From Bacillus mojavensis RO-H-1 = KCTC 3706 (lineage in GTDB: Bacteria; Bacillota; Bacilli; Bacillales; Bacillaceae), in the NCBI RefSeq assembly GCF_000245335.1, contig NZ_JH600304.1, forward strand, positions 62,001 through 126,000: a DNA stretch of 64,000 nt, in the 5' to 3' direction. Of this stretch, positions 52,493 to 61,434 are shown piece after piece. Every line of letters begins with the position of its first letter. The first letter of the stretch is position 1. The position numbers and the translations under genes are program-made. The notes under the pieces are model-generated. The model was not told the DNA's origin and ran no database searches. It saw nothing but the letters and a program-made list of their open reading frames with translations.

Positions 52493-53524
52493 TTATTCAT
52501 CATACAAACTTGTTAATGCTTTTGACAAGTCTGAAGTCACATGCTGAAGCAGACTGACGACCCTTGAATAATTCATGCGGGTTGGTCCAATGATCGCAAT
52601 TGAGCCTATTTGCTTCTTATCTACTGAATATGAGGCAGTAATCAGGCTGCAGTTTTCCATCTCTTCATAGTCGTTTTCTTTTCCGATCTTAATCGAAATG
52701 CCCGTATCTGAAGATTGGACAAGCTTCAACACGTCCTGCTCCTTTTCAATCAGAGAAAGCAACGACCGCACTCTCCCGATATCATGGAACTCCGGCTGGT
52801 TCAGCATATTGATTTTCCCGCCGAAAAACAATTTTTCAACGTGACTTGTCGAATGAAATGTTGAACGCAGCGCTTCAAGTATGTTGTCGTAGTTCTTAAT
52901 GTGCTGCCTTAAGTACATGACAACTTCTTTAAAAATGCGTTCATTCAGTTCATCCATCGGAACACCGGTTAAACGGTCGTTCAGTATATTTACCAGCTTT
53001 TCAATATCAGACAGATCCATTTTGGTTGGAAAATTAATCGTTTTGTTTTCTACATGCCCCGTATTGGTAACGAGAATGGCTACCGCTTTATCGGGCTGAA
53101 TCGGTATGATTTGAATCTGTTTAAGATAATTCTCGCTCAGGGTCGGCCCGAGCACGATAGACGTATAATTCGTAAGATCGGACAAAATTTGTGCTGATTT
53201 TTGAACTGTCTTTTCCAGCTCGAATATTTTTTCTTTGAAGATCGAGTGGATTTGGTCTAGGTCGGTTTTTGTCAGTTTGACGGGCGACAGCAAATGATCA
53301 ACATAGTACCGGTACCCTTTTTCCGACGGAACACGTCCTGAGGAAGAGTGGGTTTTCTCAATGAAGCCCAGTTCTTCCAAGTCAGCCATCTCGTTTCTTA
53401 TTGTTGCAGAGCTAAATGTGATTTCATCTTTTTTCGAAAGAGTTCTTGATCCGACGGGCTGCGCCGATTTAATAAAATCGTTGATTATGACCTGAAGGAT
53501 CAGCAGCTGACGATTGGTTAACAT
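52493..53524 (-). CDS. hrcA: Heat-inducible transcription repressor HrcA
   Basis: Class I heat-shock repressor that binds CIRCE and is kept active by GroEL. It has an N-terminal winged helix (about 1-75, [30 protein letters not shown]), followed by a GAF-like domain (about 100-330). ATG at 53524 gives 343 residues and has an AGAGGTGATG site upstream. It represses its own operon (hrcA-grpE-dnaK-dnaJ-prmA-rsmE-mtaB) through the CIRCE at 53539-53565. Confidence 0.96.
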   Translation of the reverse strand: MLTNRQLLILQVIINDFIKSAQPVGSRTLSKKDEITFSSATIRNEMADLEELGFIEKTHSSSGRVPSEKGYRYYVDHLLSPVKLTKTDLDQIHSIFKEKIFELEKTVQKSAQILSDLTNYTSIVLGPTLSENYLKQIQIIPIQPDKAVAILVTNTGHVENKTINFPTKMDLSDIEKLVNILNDRLTGVPMDELNERIFKEVVMYLRQHIKNYDNILEALRSTFHSTSHVEKLFFGGKINMLNQPEFHDIGRVRSLLSLIEKEQDVLKLVQSSDTGISIKIGKENDYEEMENCSLITASYSVDKKQIGSIAIIGPTRMNYSRVVSLLQHVTSDLSKALTSLYDE

Positions 53525-53538
53525 CATCATCACCTCTG

Positions 53539-53565
53539 TTAGCACTCTCAACAAGCGAGTGCTAA
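53539..53565. promoter_or_regulatory. CIRCE operator
   Basis: Perfect TTAGCACTC, nine-base spacer, GAGTGCTAA, exactly the HrcA-binding consensus, located between the promoter and the hrcA start. Confidence 0.98.
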
Positions 53566-53575
53566 ATCTATAACA

Positions 53576-53604
53576 AAAGTATCAAACCACAAGAAAAATG
53601 TCAA
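53576..53604 (-). promoter_or_regulatory. Sigma-A promoter of the hrcA-dnaK operon
   Basis: Minus strand TTGACA (53604-53599), 17-bp spacer, TACTTT (53581-53576), with CIRCE 10 bp downstream, matching the known vegetative promoter layout. Confidence 0.83.
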
Positions 53605-54744
53605 TTATAACTCACCCAAAAAAGCGCCAAAAACTTCATTACCCAATAATTTTCCCTGATGAGTCAAACAAACGGCAGACTCCGTGTTGAGAATCAGTCC
53701 CTTTTCAGAAAGCTCTTTTAAAATGCCGGGAAAAAGTTTATCAAGAGAACGGCCGTATTTCTCCGCAAACCGTTTTTTGCTGACTCCGGATGTTTTTCTT
53801 AACCCTAAAAACATCTCTTCTTCGATTTGTTCTTCCATCGTCACTTCATGTGTATCCCGATAAGGAAAACCTTTTTCAGCTATCAGATCAATGTAATGTT
53901 TAACAGGTCCGACGTTTACTGTTCGAATTCCGCCGATATACCCGTGGGCTCCTGCTCCGAAACCGAAATATTCCTCGTTGCTCCAGTACGTGAGGTTGTG
54001 CTTAGATTCCATGCCTTGTTTCGCAAAATTGCTGATTTCATATTGGTGAATACCGGCCTTTTCCATCCGGCTCATCACCGTTTCGTACATTTCGGCTTCC
54101 TGTTCCTGCGCCGGCAGATGAAGCCGCCCTTTTTGCATCAAATTATAAAATACCGTTTTCGGTTCTACAATGAGAGAGTAAACGGAATAATGCTCTGCGT
54201 TCAGGGATAAAGCAGTTTTTAAAGAGTGGTCAAGGTGTTTAAGCGTTTGTCCGGGGAGACCGAACATCAAATCGAGACTGATATTTTCAAAACCAATTTC
54301 CCGTGCACGTTCAAAAGAGGCAAATACGTCTTTTTGTTTATGGACCCGTCCGATTTTTTCTAGAAGGTCGTCTTCGAATGTTTGCACACCGAAGCTTAAA
54401 CGATTAACGCCCGCTTCCTTAAGTATTTTCAGTTTTTCTGCCGATAGGTCGTCCGGGTTCGCTTCAACAGCGAACTCTATTAAGGCGCCTGAAGGCTTCA
54501 GCACACGGCTGACCATGTCCATTAATTTTTCAAGCTGGTCTTCAGAGAGGGATGTCGGCGTGCCTCCTCCGATAAAAATCGTATGCAGATCAGGCTGCCC
54601 CGTTTTTTCTATCGTATTTATCATTTCCTTCTCGAGTGCGTTTAAATACTCGCCGACAGGCTGGCTTTGAATAAAATATTTATTGAAATCGCAGTAGTGG
54701 CAAATATGCTCACAAAATGGAATATGGATATAAGCTGATTTCAA
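53605..54744 (-). CDS. hemW: Heme chaperone/radical SAM protein HemW
   Basis: Radical-SAM protein of the HemN/HemW family, now regarded as a heme-trafficking protein rather than a coproporphyrinogen oxidase. The cluster motif is CEHICHYCDF (C-x3-C-x2-C, about 10-18), followed by GGGTPTSL (about 62-69), RLSFGVQTF and GFGAGAHGYIG. The first CysX3Cys is in HemW form. The start is TTG at 54744 behind AAGAAGGTG, giving 379 residues. It lies 55 bp behind lepA. The old annotation was hemN. Confidence 0.92.
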   Translation of the reverse strand: MKSAYIHIPFCEHICHYCDFNKYFIQSQPVGEYLNALEKEMINTIEKTGQPDLHTIFIGGGTPTSLSEDQLEKLMDMVSRVLKPSGALIEFAVEANPDDLSAEKLKILKEAGVNRLSFGVQTFEDDLLEKIGRVHKQKDVFASFERAREIGFENISLDLMFGLPGQTLKHLDHSLKTALSLNAEHYSVYSLIVEPKTVFYNLMQKGRLHLPAQEQEAEMYETVMSRMEKAGIHQYEISNFAKQGMESKHNLTYWSNEEYFGFGAGAHGYIGGIRTVNVGPVKHYIDLIAEKGFPYRDTHEVTMEEQIEEEMFLGLRKTSGVSKKRFAEKYGRSLDKLFPGILKELSEKGLILNTESAVCLTHQGKLLGNEVFGAFLGEL

Positions 54745-54799
54745 TGTATTCACCTTCTTTAAAGAAAGAAGCCGCAGTACAGGACTGCGGCGGCTTCTA

Positions 54800-56635
54800 T
54801 TATTTTTTCGGATTGTCGTCCATTTTCAGGACCGCCATAAATGCTTCTTGCGGCACTTCAACTGAGCCGACCTGCTTCATTCGGCGTTTTCCTTCTTTTT
54901 GTTTTTCAAGAAGCTTCCGTTTCCGCGAGATGTCTCCGCCGTAACATTTAGCCAATACGTTTTTACGCATCGCTTTAATGGTAGAGCGGGCCACGATTTT
55001 CTGGCCGATCGCCGCTTGAATCGGTACTTCAAAGTGCTGGCGCGGAATGAGCTCTTTCAGTTTTTCTACAATTACTTTTCCGCGTTCGTACGCGTAATCG
55101 CGATGCACGATAAATGAAAGGGCGTCGATTTTTTCTCCGTTCAGCATAATGTCCATCTTGACAAGTTTAGACGGTTTGTAGCCGATCAGTTCGTAATCAA
55201 AGGAAGCGTAGCCTTTTGTGCTTGATTTCAGCTGATCAAAAAACTCATAGACGATTTCCGCTAACGGCATGTCATAGACAATGCTGACGCGATTTGCATC
55301 TAAATATTGCATGTCGATAAAATTGCCGCGTTTCCCTTGGCAAAGCTCCATCACCGCACCGACATAATCGTTCGGCACCATCATAGTCGCTTTAACATAC
55401 GGCTCCTCGATCCTTTCGATCTTTTGTGGGTCAGGCATGTTGGACGGGTTGTCGACAACAACCTTTTCCCCGTCTGTCATATACACATCATATATAACAC
55501 TCGGCGCTGTAGTGATCAGGTCGATTTTAAACTCCCGCTCAATCCGCTCCTGAATGATTTCCATGTGAAGCATACCTAAAAATCCACAGCGGAAACCGAA
55601 TCCGAGCGCTTGGGATGTCTCTGCTTCATATTGAAGCGATGAGTCATTCAGCTCAAGCTTTTCAAGAGCTTCCCTTAAATCGTTGTATTTGGCCGTATCG
55701 ATCGGATATAAACCGCAGTATACCATCGGGTTCAGCTTGCGATATCCAGGCAATGCTTCGGCTGCTTGATTGGCCGCGCTTGTGATCGTGTCACCGACGC
55801 GTGTGTCACCGACATTTTTGATCGCAGCAGTTAAAAAGCCTACATCGCCGACCGTCAGTTCATCTGTCGGAGTTGCTTTCGGCGTGAACACACCGACTTC
55901 TGTCACTTCAAACTCTTTGCCGGTTGCCATCATTTTGATTTTTTGCCCCGGCTTTACCGTTCCTTCAACGACTCTGATATAAGCCACGACACCGCGGTAA
56001 GCGTCATAAAGCGAGTCAAAGATCAGCGCTTTAAGCGGCGCCTCTGGATCTCCGGTCGGAGCAGGCACCTTTTCCACGATCTGCTCTAAAATCTCCTCAA
56101 TCCCGATCCCGGCTTTTGCTGAAGCGAGCACGGCTTCCGATGCGTCAAGGCCGATGACGTCCTCCACCTCTTGGCGAACACGTTCCGGCTCTGCGCTTGG
56201 CAGATCAATTTTATTAATGACTGGAAGAATTTCAAGGTCATTATCAAGCGCCAGGTAAACGTTCGCAAGCGTCTGCGCTTCAATTCCTTGCGCCGCGTCC
56301 ACGACAAGTATCGCTCCTTCGCAGGCAGCAAGGCTTCGGGATACTTCATATGTGAAATCGACGTGTCCCGGTGTGTCAATCAGGTGGAAAATATATTCCT
56401 CACCGTCTTTTGCTTTGTATTTAAGCTGAACAGAGTTTAATTTAATGGTAATGCCCCGTTCGCGTTCAAGATCCATAGAATCAAGCAATTGTTCTTTCAT
56501 TTCTCGTTGAGTGATTGCCGACGTTTTTTCTAAAATACGATCCGCTAAGGTCGATTTTCCGTGGTCAATATGGGCGATAATGGAGAAATTCCGAATTCTC
56601 GACTGCCTCTCTAAACGCTTTTCTTTATCTGTCAC
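54800..56635 (-). CDS. lepA: Elongation factor 4 LepA
   Basis: Translational GTPase that acts on the ribosome, reported in back-translocation and initiation. G1 AHIDHGKST (about 20-28), G3 DTPGH (about 86-90) and G4 NKID (about 140-143) are followed by the EF-G-like domains II, III and V. The LepA-specific C-terminal domain carries [32 protein letters not shown] (about 560-591). Length is 611 residues. Confidence 0.97.
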   Translation of the reverse strand: MTDKEKRLERQSRIRNFSIIAHIDHGKSTLADRILEKTSAITQREMKEQLLDSMDLERERGITIKLNSVQLKYKAKDGEEYIFHLIDTPGHVDFTYEVSRSLAACEGAILVVDAAQGIEAQTLANVYLALDNDLEILPVINKIDLPSAEPERVRQEVEDVIGLDASEAVLASAKAGIGIEEILEQIVEKVPAPTGDPEAPLKALIFDSLYDAYRGVVAYIRVVEGTVKPGQKIKMMATGKEFEVTEVGVFTPKATPTDELTVGDVGFLTAAIKNVGDTRVGDTITSAANQAAEALPGYRKLNPMVYCGLYPIDTAKYNDLREALEKLELNDSSLQYEAETSQALGFGFRCGFLGMLHMEIIQERIEREFKIDLITTAPSVIYDVYMTDGEKVVVDNPSNMPDPQKIERIEEPYVKATMMVPNDYVGAVMELCQGKRGNFIDMQYLDANRVSIVYDMPLAEIVYEFFDQLKSSTKGYASFDYELIGYKPSKLVKMDIMLNGEKIDALSFIVHRDYAYERGKVIVEKLKELIPRQHFEVPIQAAIGQKIVARSTIKAMRKNVLAKCYGGDISRKRKLLEKQKEGKRRMKQVGSVEVPQEAFMAVLKMDDNPKK

Positions 56636-56768
56636 AATCTATCACTCCTACTATTAAACGCAAAATACACTAGCTTAGATTATATCAATAGGATTGTAAA
56701 GATTCAATGTAAAACAAGAAAGAGAAAAGTTCCCTCTCATACTGGGGCTGCTTTTCTCTTTCAAGCAC

Positions 56769-57110
56769 TTATTTTCTCATATCCCGTATCCATTCATACA
56801 TCGATTGAGCTGAGTTGGTCACTGTGTCAGAAAGCGTTTTTCCTGCTTTAGAAGAAAAGGTTAAACGTTTCCACCTGTTCAAGCTTCTTTTTTGTTTCTC
56901 TTCTAAATCTTTCGAGGTTACTGTTTCCCCTAAAACGGTCGCTTCTTTCTCATTATTTTCTCCGTCTGTGAGCGTAAACGCGCCTTTCAGTGAAGGATCA
57001 TGATAGCCTTTCATGCTCAGCATGCCGTTATTTGCCTGCTGCATGCCGAACAGGACGCCTATAAACATCATCGTCACAAGAAGCAAGCATTTGCCAAGAT
57101 ATGCAATCAA
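56769..57110 (-). CDS. yqxA: Membrane protein YqxA
   Basis: Protein of about 113 residues with one N-terminal membrane segment (about 3-22) and a polar, Lys/Glu-rich remainder; function unknown. It follows spoIIP after a short gap and is annotated in B. subtilis as a companion gene of spoIIP. The start is uncertain: TTG at 57110 has AGGTGG five bases upstream, while GTG at 57119 overlaps that site. Its position implies expression in sporulation; nothing in the protein proves it. Confidence 0.75.
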   Translation of the reverse strand: MIAYLGKCLLLVTMMFIGVLFGMQQANNGMLSMKGYHDPSLKGAFTLTDGENNEKEATVLGETVTSKDLEEKQKRSLNRWKRLTFSSKAGKTLSDTVTNSAQSMYEWIRDMRK

Positions 57111-57126
57111 CTCGACCACCTATTTC

Positions 57127-58332
57127 TTATTGTTTTTTCGTCTCGCCGCTTTCGGCGTTAACTTTTTCAGCATCCCAGTACATTTCGCTGAATACGTCAG
57201 CAGTTGCGTTAGCCGCCCGCTGCAGCTCTTCGAGATTGTTATCCACTCCGCCGAATTCAAGCAAAAGCGCTCTGTCGTTTAAGTCTTGGTTGTAAATGCC
57301 GTTATCTCCTGGTGAGCCTTTAGAAAAGACCCCTGTGCTGAGTCCCGGGTATTTTTTCTCCATCAGCTTGTGAAGCTCGCTTGCAATTTTATAGTTTTCT
57401 TCGAAATTCTTGCTTTTTTTGCCGACCACAAATGCGACCCGGGCATAGCTTTTCCCTTTAATGGTTGCCGTCGTATTTTTCTTGCGCCTGGAGTCTCTAT
57501 GGATGTCAATGATGTATTGCAGATTTTTGTTTGAAGCAAGGGCTTCTTGTACGACCGGCCTTGATTCATCGTAGGATCTGGCATAATTCAACCCTTTTTT
57601 GCTCAGTTTTGCCTGTATATCCGTTTTATTAACTGTGGCTCCGATACCTTGAGATTCAAGCGCTTTCCCGAACATGTCTCCCACGAGGGTGACGTTTGCT
57701 TTAGAATGACGCGCCATATCGGGATCGGTCTCACCTTTTAATAGCGGGAGATAAGATTCCGTATTATGCGTGTGATAGATAAAGACAACCTTCTTGTCGC
57801 CGGTTGTTTGTTTTGGCGGGTCTTTTTGCGTATTGTCTGTTTGCGTCTGCTGTTTTTCAATCTCCGCCAAATTCGCTTCTCTTTCTTCCTGCATCACCTT
57901 TGAAGGCGGCGGGGATTCCGACGGCATGTTTGTATAATCGGTGCCTTGTCCCGCTAAAAGGATCTCTGTGTCAAATTGCGCAAACCCAGGCAGCTCACGT
58001 CCAAGAAAACTTCGCGGATCCTCGAGATTAATACTTGTCGCCAGCTTTAAAGAAAGACGTGATAGATGAAATGAGCTGTCGGTTTGAGAAAGGTCAGAAG
58101 CGAAATAATGGTTTTCCATCCGCAGCAAGTGTGCAAATACGTCACCCGGCAGTTCGTCGGCAATCCCGTAAAAAGAGTCAGACGATGGCCTGAGTTCCGG
58201 CCGGAGAGACGTCAGCACACCGGATAAAACAAAAATCACTAATAGGCTTGCGATAAATAGAAAGATCGCCTTTATCGCTTTCCCGCCATTCACCGCAACA
58301 ACAATTTGTCTGTTTCTGCGTTTATTTCTCAT
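57127..58332 (-). CDS. spoIIP: Stage II sporulation protein P (SpoIIP)
   Basis: Membrane-anchored peptidoglycan hydrolase (amidase and endopeptidase) that works with SpoIID and SpoIIM in septal thinning and engulfment. A basic N-terminus and membrane segment (about 20-42) are followed by a variable region and the amidase-like SpoIIP domain (about 180-385). Visible metal-site motifs are FIYHTHNTESY (about 189-199), YIIDIHRDS (about 274-282) and ALLLEFGGVDN (about 359-369). Length is 401 residues. It lies between gpr and yqxA. Confidence 0.94.
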   Translation of the reverse strand: MRNKRRNRQIVVAVNGGKAIKAIFLFIASLLVIFVLSGVLTSLRPELRPSSDSFYGIADELPGDVFAHLLRMENHYFASDLSQTDSSFHLSRLSLKLATSINLEDPRSFLGRELPGFAQFDTEILLAGQGTDYTNMPSESPPPSKVMQEEREANLAEIEKQQTQTDNTQKDPPKQTTGDKKVVFIYHTHNTESYLPLLKGETDPDMARHSKANVTLVGDMFGKALESQGIGATVNKTDIQAKLSKKGLNYARSYDESRPVVQEALASNKNLQYIIDIHRDSRRKKNTTATIKGKSYARVAFVVGKKSKNFEENYKIASELHKLMEKKYPGLSTGVFSKGSPGDNGIYNQDLNDRALLLEFGGVDNNLEELQRAANATADVFSEMYWDAEKVNAESGETKKQ

Positions 58333-58394
58333 TGAATCCCTCCAGCGCTTGTCTAGTAATTACTCTATGAACAAGCTAGAGGAAGTAGAACCGT

Positions 58395-59501
58395 TTAGTG
58401 ATTATAGGAGCCTTTGTTTTCCTGAGACACCTTTTCATGAAGCGCTGTATTTAATCCGTTTGCCAGCACATTTGCCATATCGTCAATAAATGAATCGACT
58501 TCCTTCGGCGTGACCATCAAATTATGGCCCAGAGGTGCCAGCACCTCATGAATGAGCTGCCGCTTTTCGTTGTCTTCAAGAGTCCCCACTATGCCGAGAA
58601 ACGATTGACGCTGTTTTGGGTCGGGAAGGTCCTCTTCAGTAAGCACTTTCTTTTTCCCAAACGTCATCCCCGCCGGAACAAGCGATCTCGACGGACTGTT
58701 ATCTCTCATTTCTCTGCCAAAATGCTTTAATATGTAGTCAACCGTGTCGCTGGCAATTGTTACCGCGTCAACGACCGTCGGTACACCAATTGCAATGACA
58801 GGTACGCCTAGGGTGTCCTTACTCAAGTCTTTACGTTTATTTCCGACGCCTGATCCCGGGTGTATTCCTGTATCTGATATTTGAATGGTTGTGTTGACCC
58901 TTTCTACCGCCCGCGCCGCAAGTGCATCAATGGCAATCACGAAATCGGGTTTCGACTGCTCGATGACCCCTTTAATAATATCGCTTGTTTCGATGCCTGT
59001 AATTCCCATGACACCAGGAGCAAATGCGCTGACAGGCCTGTAGCCCTCCTGCACATTTTCAGGCTGGAGTTTAAATAAATGTCTTGTCACTAATAGATTT
59101 TCTACAGCCATCGGACCGAGCGCATCAGGTGTCACGTTCCAGTTGCCGAGGCCGACAATTAAACAGCTCGCATCCTTTGAGATCTTAAGGCTTTCCAGAA
59201 AGGCTGAGAATTCTTCCGCAAATACAGCAGAAACTTTCTCTTGCATTTCCGAATCATTTTCTCTGATCCCCTGGGCCTCAATCGTTAAATAACGTCCTTC
59301 TTTTTTTCCGGAAAGCTCTGCGCCTTCCTTCGTGATATCAACAGTGCGGATTTTTATTCCGCCATGATCGCGTTCTTTTTCAATAAAACCTTTTATCTCT
59401 TTTGCAGGCACAGCCTGACGATTAGCCATGGCTTCCTTCGTTTCAACCGCTAAATCCGTACGTATCAAATACTGATTTACATCCAGCTCACTCTTTTTCA
59501 T
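58395..59501 (-). CDS. gpr: Germination protease Gpr
   Basis: Protease that degrades small acid-soluble proteins at the start of spore germination; made as a zymogen and processed near residue 15. It belongs to family A25, with conserved [14 protein letters not shown] (about 109-122), [14 protein letters not shown] and [11 protein letters not shown] at 59501 gives 368 residues and has AAGGAGG upstream. It is transcribed with spoIIP downstream or from its own forespore promoter; I could not fix a promoter with certainty. Confidence 0.95.
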   Translation of the reverse strand: MKKSELDVNQYLIRTDLAVETKEAMANRQAVPAKEIKGFIEKERDHGGIKIRTVDITKEGAELSGKKEGRYLTIEAQGIRENDSEMQEKVSAVFAEEFSAFLESLKISKDASCLIVGLGNWNVTPDALGPMAVENLLVTRHLFKLQPENVQEGYRPVSAFAPGVMGITGIETSDIIKGVIEQSKPDFVIAIDALAARAVERVNTTIQISDTGIHPGSGVGNKRKDLSKDTLGVPVIAIGVPTVVDAVTIASDTVDYILKHFGREMRDNSPSRSLVPAGMTFGKKKVLTEEDLPDPKQRQSFLGIVGTLEDNEKRQLIHEVLAPLGHNLMVTPKEVDSFIDDMANVLANGLNTALHEKVSQENKGSYNH

Positions 59502-59601
59502 ACAGGGCCTCCTTCGAATATTCACTAACCATATTGTTTCCATTTATAAAATGAATCATGCTTAAAAGCATTCCTTCAATGAAAAATACTTTACATTTAT
59601 A

Positions 59602-59630
59602 TTGCAATCTAAAGGCGTGTTTGATAGAAT
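59602..59630 (+). promoter_or_regulatory. Sigma-A promoter for rpsT
   Basis: TTGCAA (59602-59607), 17-bp spacer, TAGAAT (59625-59630), 75 bp before the rpsT start. Confidence 0.65.
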
Positions 59631-59693
59631 ACAATTTGTTCTATTGTGAAGAAGATTTAACCTTAAGACACTGTGCTACAGGTTGTATCTTAG

Positions 59694-59972
<279 letters not shown>

Positions 59973-59976
59973 AACA

Positions 59977-60009
59977 AAAACGATCCTCATCATTGAGGAT
60001 CGTTTTTTT
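59977..60009. terminator. Bidirectional terminator between rpsT and holA
   Basis: AAAAACGATCCTCA and TGAGGATCGTTTTT form the stem around a small loop, with A and T tails on the two sides. It overlaps the holA stop. Confidence 0.93.
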
Positions 60010-61030
60010 CATTTCTTTTTAACAGCTGCAAGAGAAAAAGCTCTAGTAAAAGCTGCTTGTCCTTTTTCCCGGTTTTCATCTCATAGTCCATCACGGCAAG
60101 CTGTTCAATAATAGACCGGAGCTCAGCTTCTGAAAAAAGCCTCGCTTGATCCATTGCCAGCTTTACCCGGAATGGATGCACCTTTAAGTTAGAAGCAATC
60201 TGTTTTTGGCCGTACCCTTGTTCCGCGAAATATTTCGTCTGCAGGATCAGCCGGAACTGGTTCGATATGAGAGCCATAATTTTGATCGGCTCTTCATTTT
60301 GTTTGAGCAAATCATAAAAAATTTGCAGACTCTCAGTCCGTTTTCGGTTGACGATTTTATTAATCAGTTCAAAGATATTTTGTTCCAGACTTCTCGCCAC
60401 AAGCGTCTTTACATCATCCAGCGTGATTTCTTCACGGTCTCCAATAAACGTGCAGAGTTTCTGAATCTCCTGAAAAAGTGATGACAGATGCCCGTTTACA
60501 AGCAAAACCAAATGCTCTGCCGCCTCAGTGCTGATTGTTTTCTGCTCGGTTCTCGCCAGATTGATCGTAAAGTCTGTCGTTTCCTTCGCGTTTAATTCCT
60601 TTGCCTCCATCATGAACGCCTGCTTTTTTAGCGCTTTGGTCAGTTTTTTCCGCTCATCCAGTTTTTCATAAGGCGCAAGCAGAACAAAGACCGTGTATGG
60701 CGCCGGTGATTGTATATACGATTCAAGCGCGCTGATGTTGTGCTCAACTTTTTCTTTCTTTTTTTCACCCGTTAAAAAATATGGATTTTTCACAATGACA
60801 AGGCGCCGCTCCCCCATAAATGGGAACGTTTCAGCGTCGGCAATCGCCTGATCCAGCGGGTCTTCCTCCAAATCAAAAACAGACAGGTTGAAATCTTTTG
60901 TCTCTTGATCAATCACCGTCTGTCTGATCCTGCTGACGGTTTCTTGGAGCAGATACGTCTCTTTTCCGTATAAACAATAAACCGGATGGACATCGCCTTT
61001 TTTCAGGCTTTTCCACACATCAAATACCAT
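59990..61030 (-). CDS. holA: DNA polymerase III delta subunit HolA (YqeN)
   Basis: Delta subunit of the clamp loader, which opens the sliding clamp. Three domains are expected. The N-terminal AAA+-like part lacks a functional Walker A (VYCLYGKETYLL, about 18-29, stands at its place), and the C-terminal collar domain (about 215-340) contains QIASNLKVHPFRVKLAMDQAR. Length is 346 residues. It lies upstream of the rpsT terminator, convergent to it. Confidence 0.94.
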   Translation of the reverse strand: MVFDVWKSLKKGDVHPVYCLYGKETYLLQETVSRIRQTVIDQETKDFNLSVFDLEEDPLDQAIADAETFPFMGERRLVIVKNPYFLTGEKKKEKVEHNISALESYIQSPAPYTVFVLLAPYEKLDERKKLTKALKKQAFMMEAKELNAKETTDFTINLARTEQKTISTEAAEHLVLLVNGHLSSLFQEIQKLCTFIGDREEITLDDVKTLVARSLEQNIFELINKIVNRKRTESLQIFYDLLKQNEEPIKIMALISNQFRLILQTKYFAEQGYGQKQIASNLKVHPFRVKLAMDQARLFSEAELRSIIEQLAVMDYEMKTGKKDKQLLLELFLLQLLKRNEKNDPQ

Positions 61031-61093
61031 TGTTGTACGACTTCCTCTCTTTCATCATCCTCTTCTATCCTAAATTGAGTTTGCAAAATAGTA

Positions 61094-61120
61094 AAGAGGA
61101 AGCCTGACAGCGGCTTCCCC
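61094..61120 (-). terminator. Hairpin upstream of holA
   Basis: GGAAGCC and GGCTTCC pair around TGACAGC; on the minus strand it is followed by TCTTTACT. It may end transcription coming from comEC or lie in the holA leader. Confidence 0.5.
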
Positions 61121-61259
61121 ATTTATATTAAACGCCTGTTCGCAAGCCCCCGGGACAGCTTGTAAAAAGGCGATAATCACCAGAACAGAAAACGTTACCT
61201 TAGCTTCTAGATTTTTCAAATCGATTCCATTATACTTAAATCAGTCAGGGGGGATGAAA

Positions 61260-61394
61260 TTGAATGATTTTGAAAAAAACGTTCAAAGCAAACGAAATGA
61301 TGCTGTAGATTCAGCGGTTGGTTTTGTTGTGTCCTTCGGATTTTTCGCCTTATTGTTTGTCATGGCAACGGTTATTCACCTGGTTGGTTCATAA
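61260..61394 (+). CDS. yqzM: Small membrane protein YqzM
   Basis: Single-span protein of 44 residues: polar N-terminus NDFEKNVQSKRNDAVDS and one membrane segment (about 20-42, VGFVVSFGFFALLFVMATVIHL). Known in B. subtilis as YqzM and annotated with late competence or unknown function. The start is TTG at 61260, six bases behind AGGGGGG; an in-frame ATG at 61254 directly abuts the ribosome site and is less likely. A terminator follows directly. Confidence 0.85.
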   Translation: MNDFEKNVQSKRNDAVDSAVGFVVSFGFFALLFVMATVIHLVGS

Positions 61395-61397
61395 CAC

Positions 61398-61434
61398 GAC
61401 TGCCCGGGCTGCTGATTTCTCGGCAGTCTTTTTT
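61398..61434 (+). terminator. Terminator after yqzM
   Basis: GACTGCC and GGCAGTC form the stem, followed by six T on the plus strand. There is no T-tract for the opposite strand, so comEC probably reads through here. Confidence 0.85.

Noticed and set aside
59502-59600. Possible sigma-G promoter for gpr (a CATTTTA-like -10 with a GAATG-like -35)
   Set aside because: The spacing I counted (15 bp) is shorter than the usual 17-18, so I do not list it as a feature.
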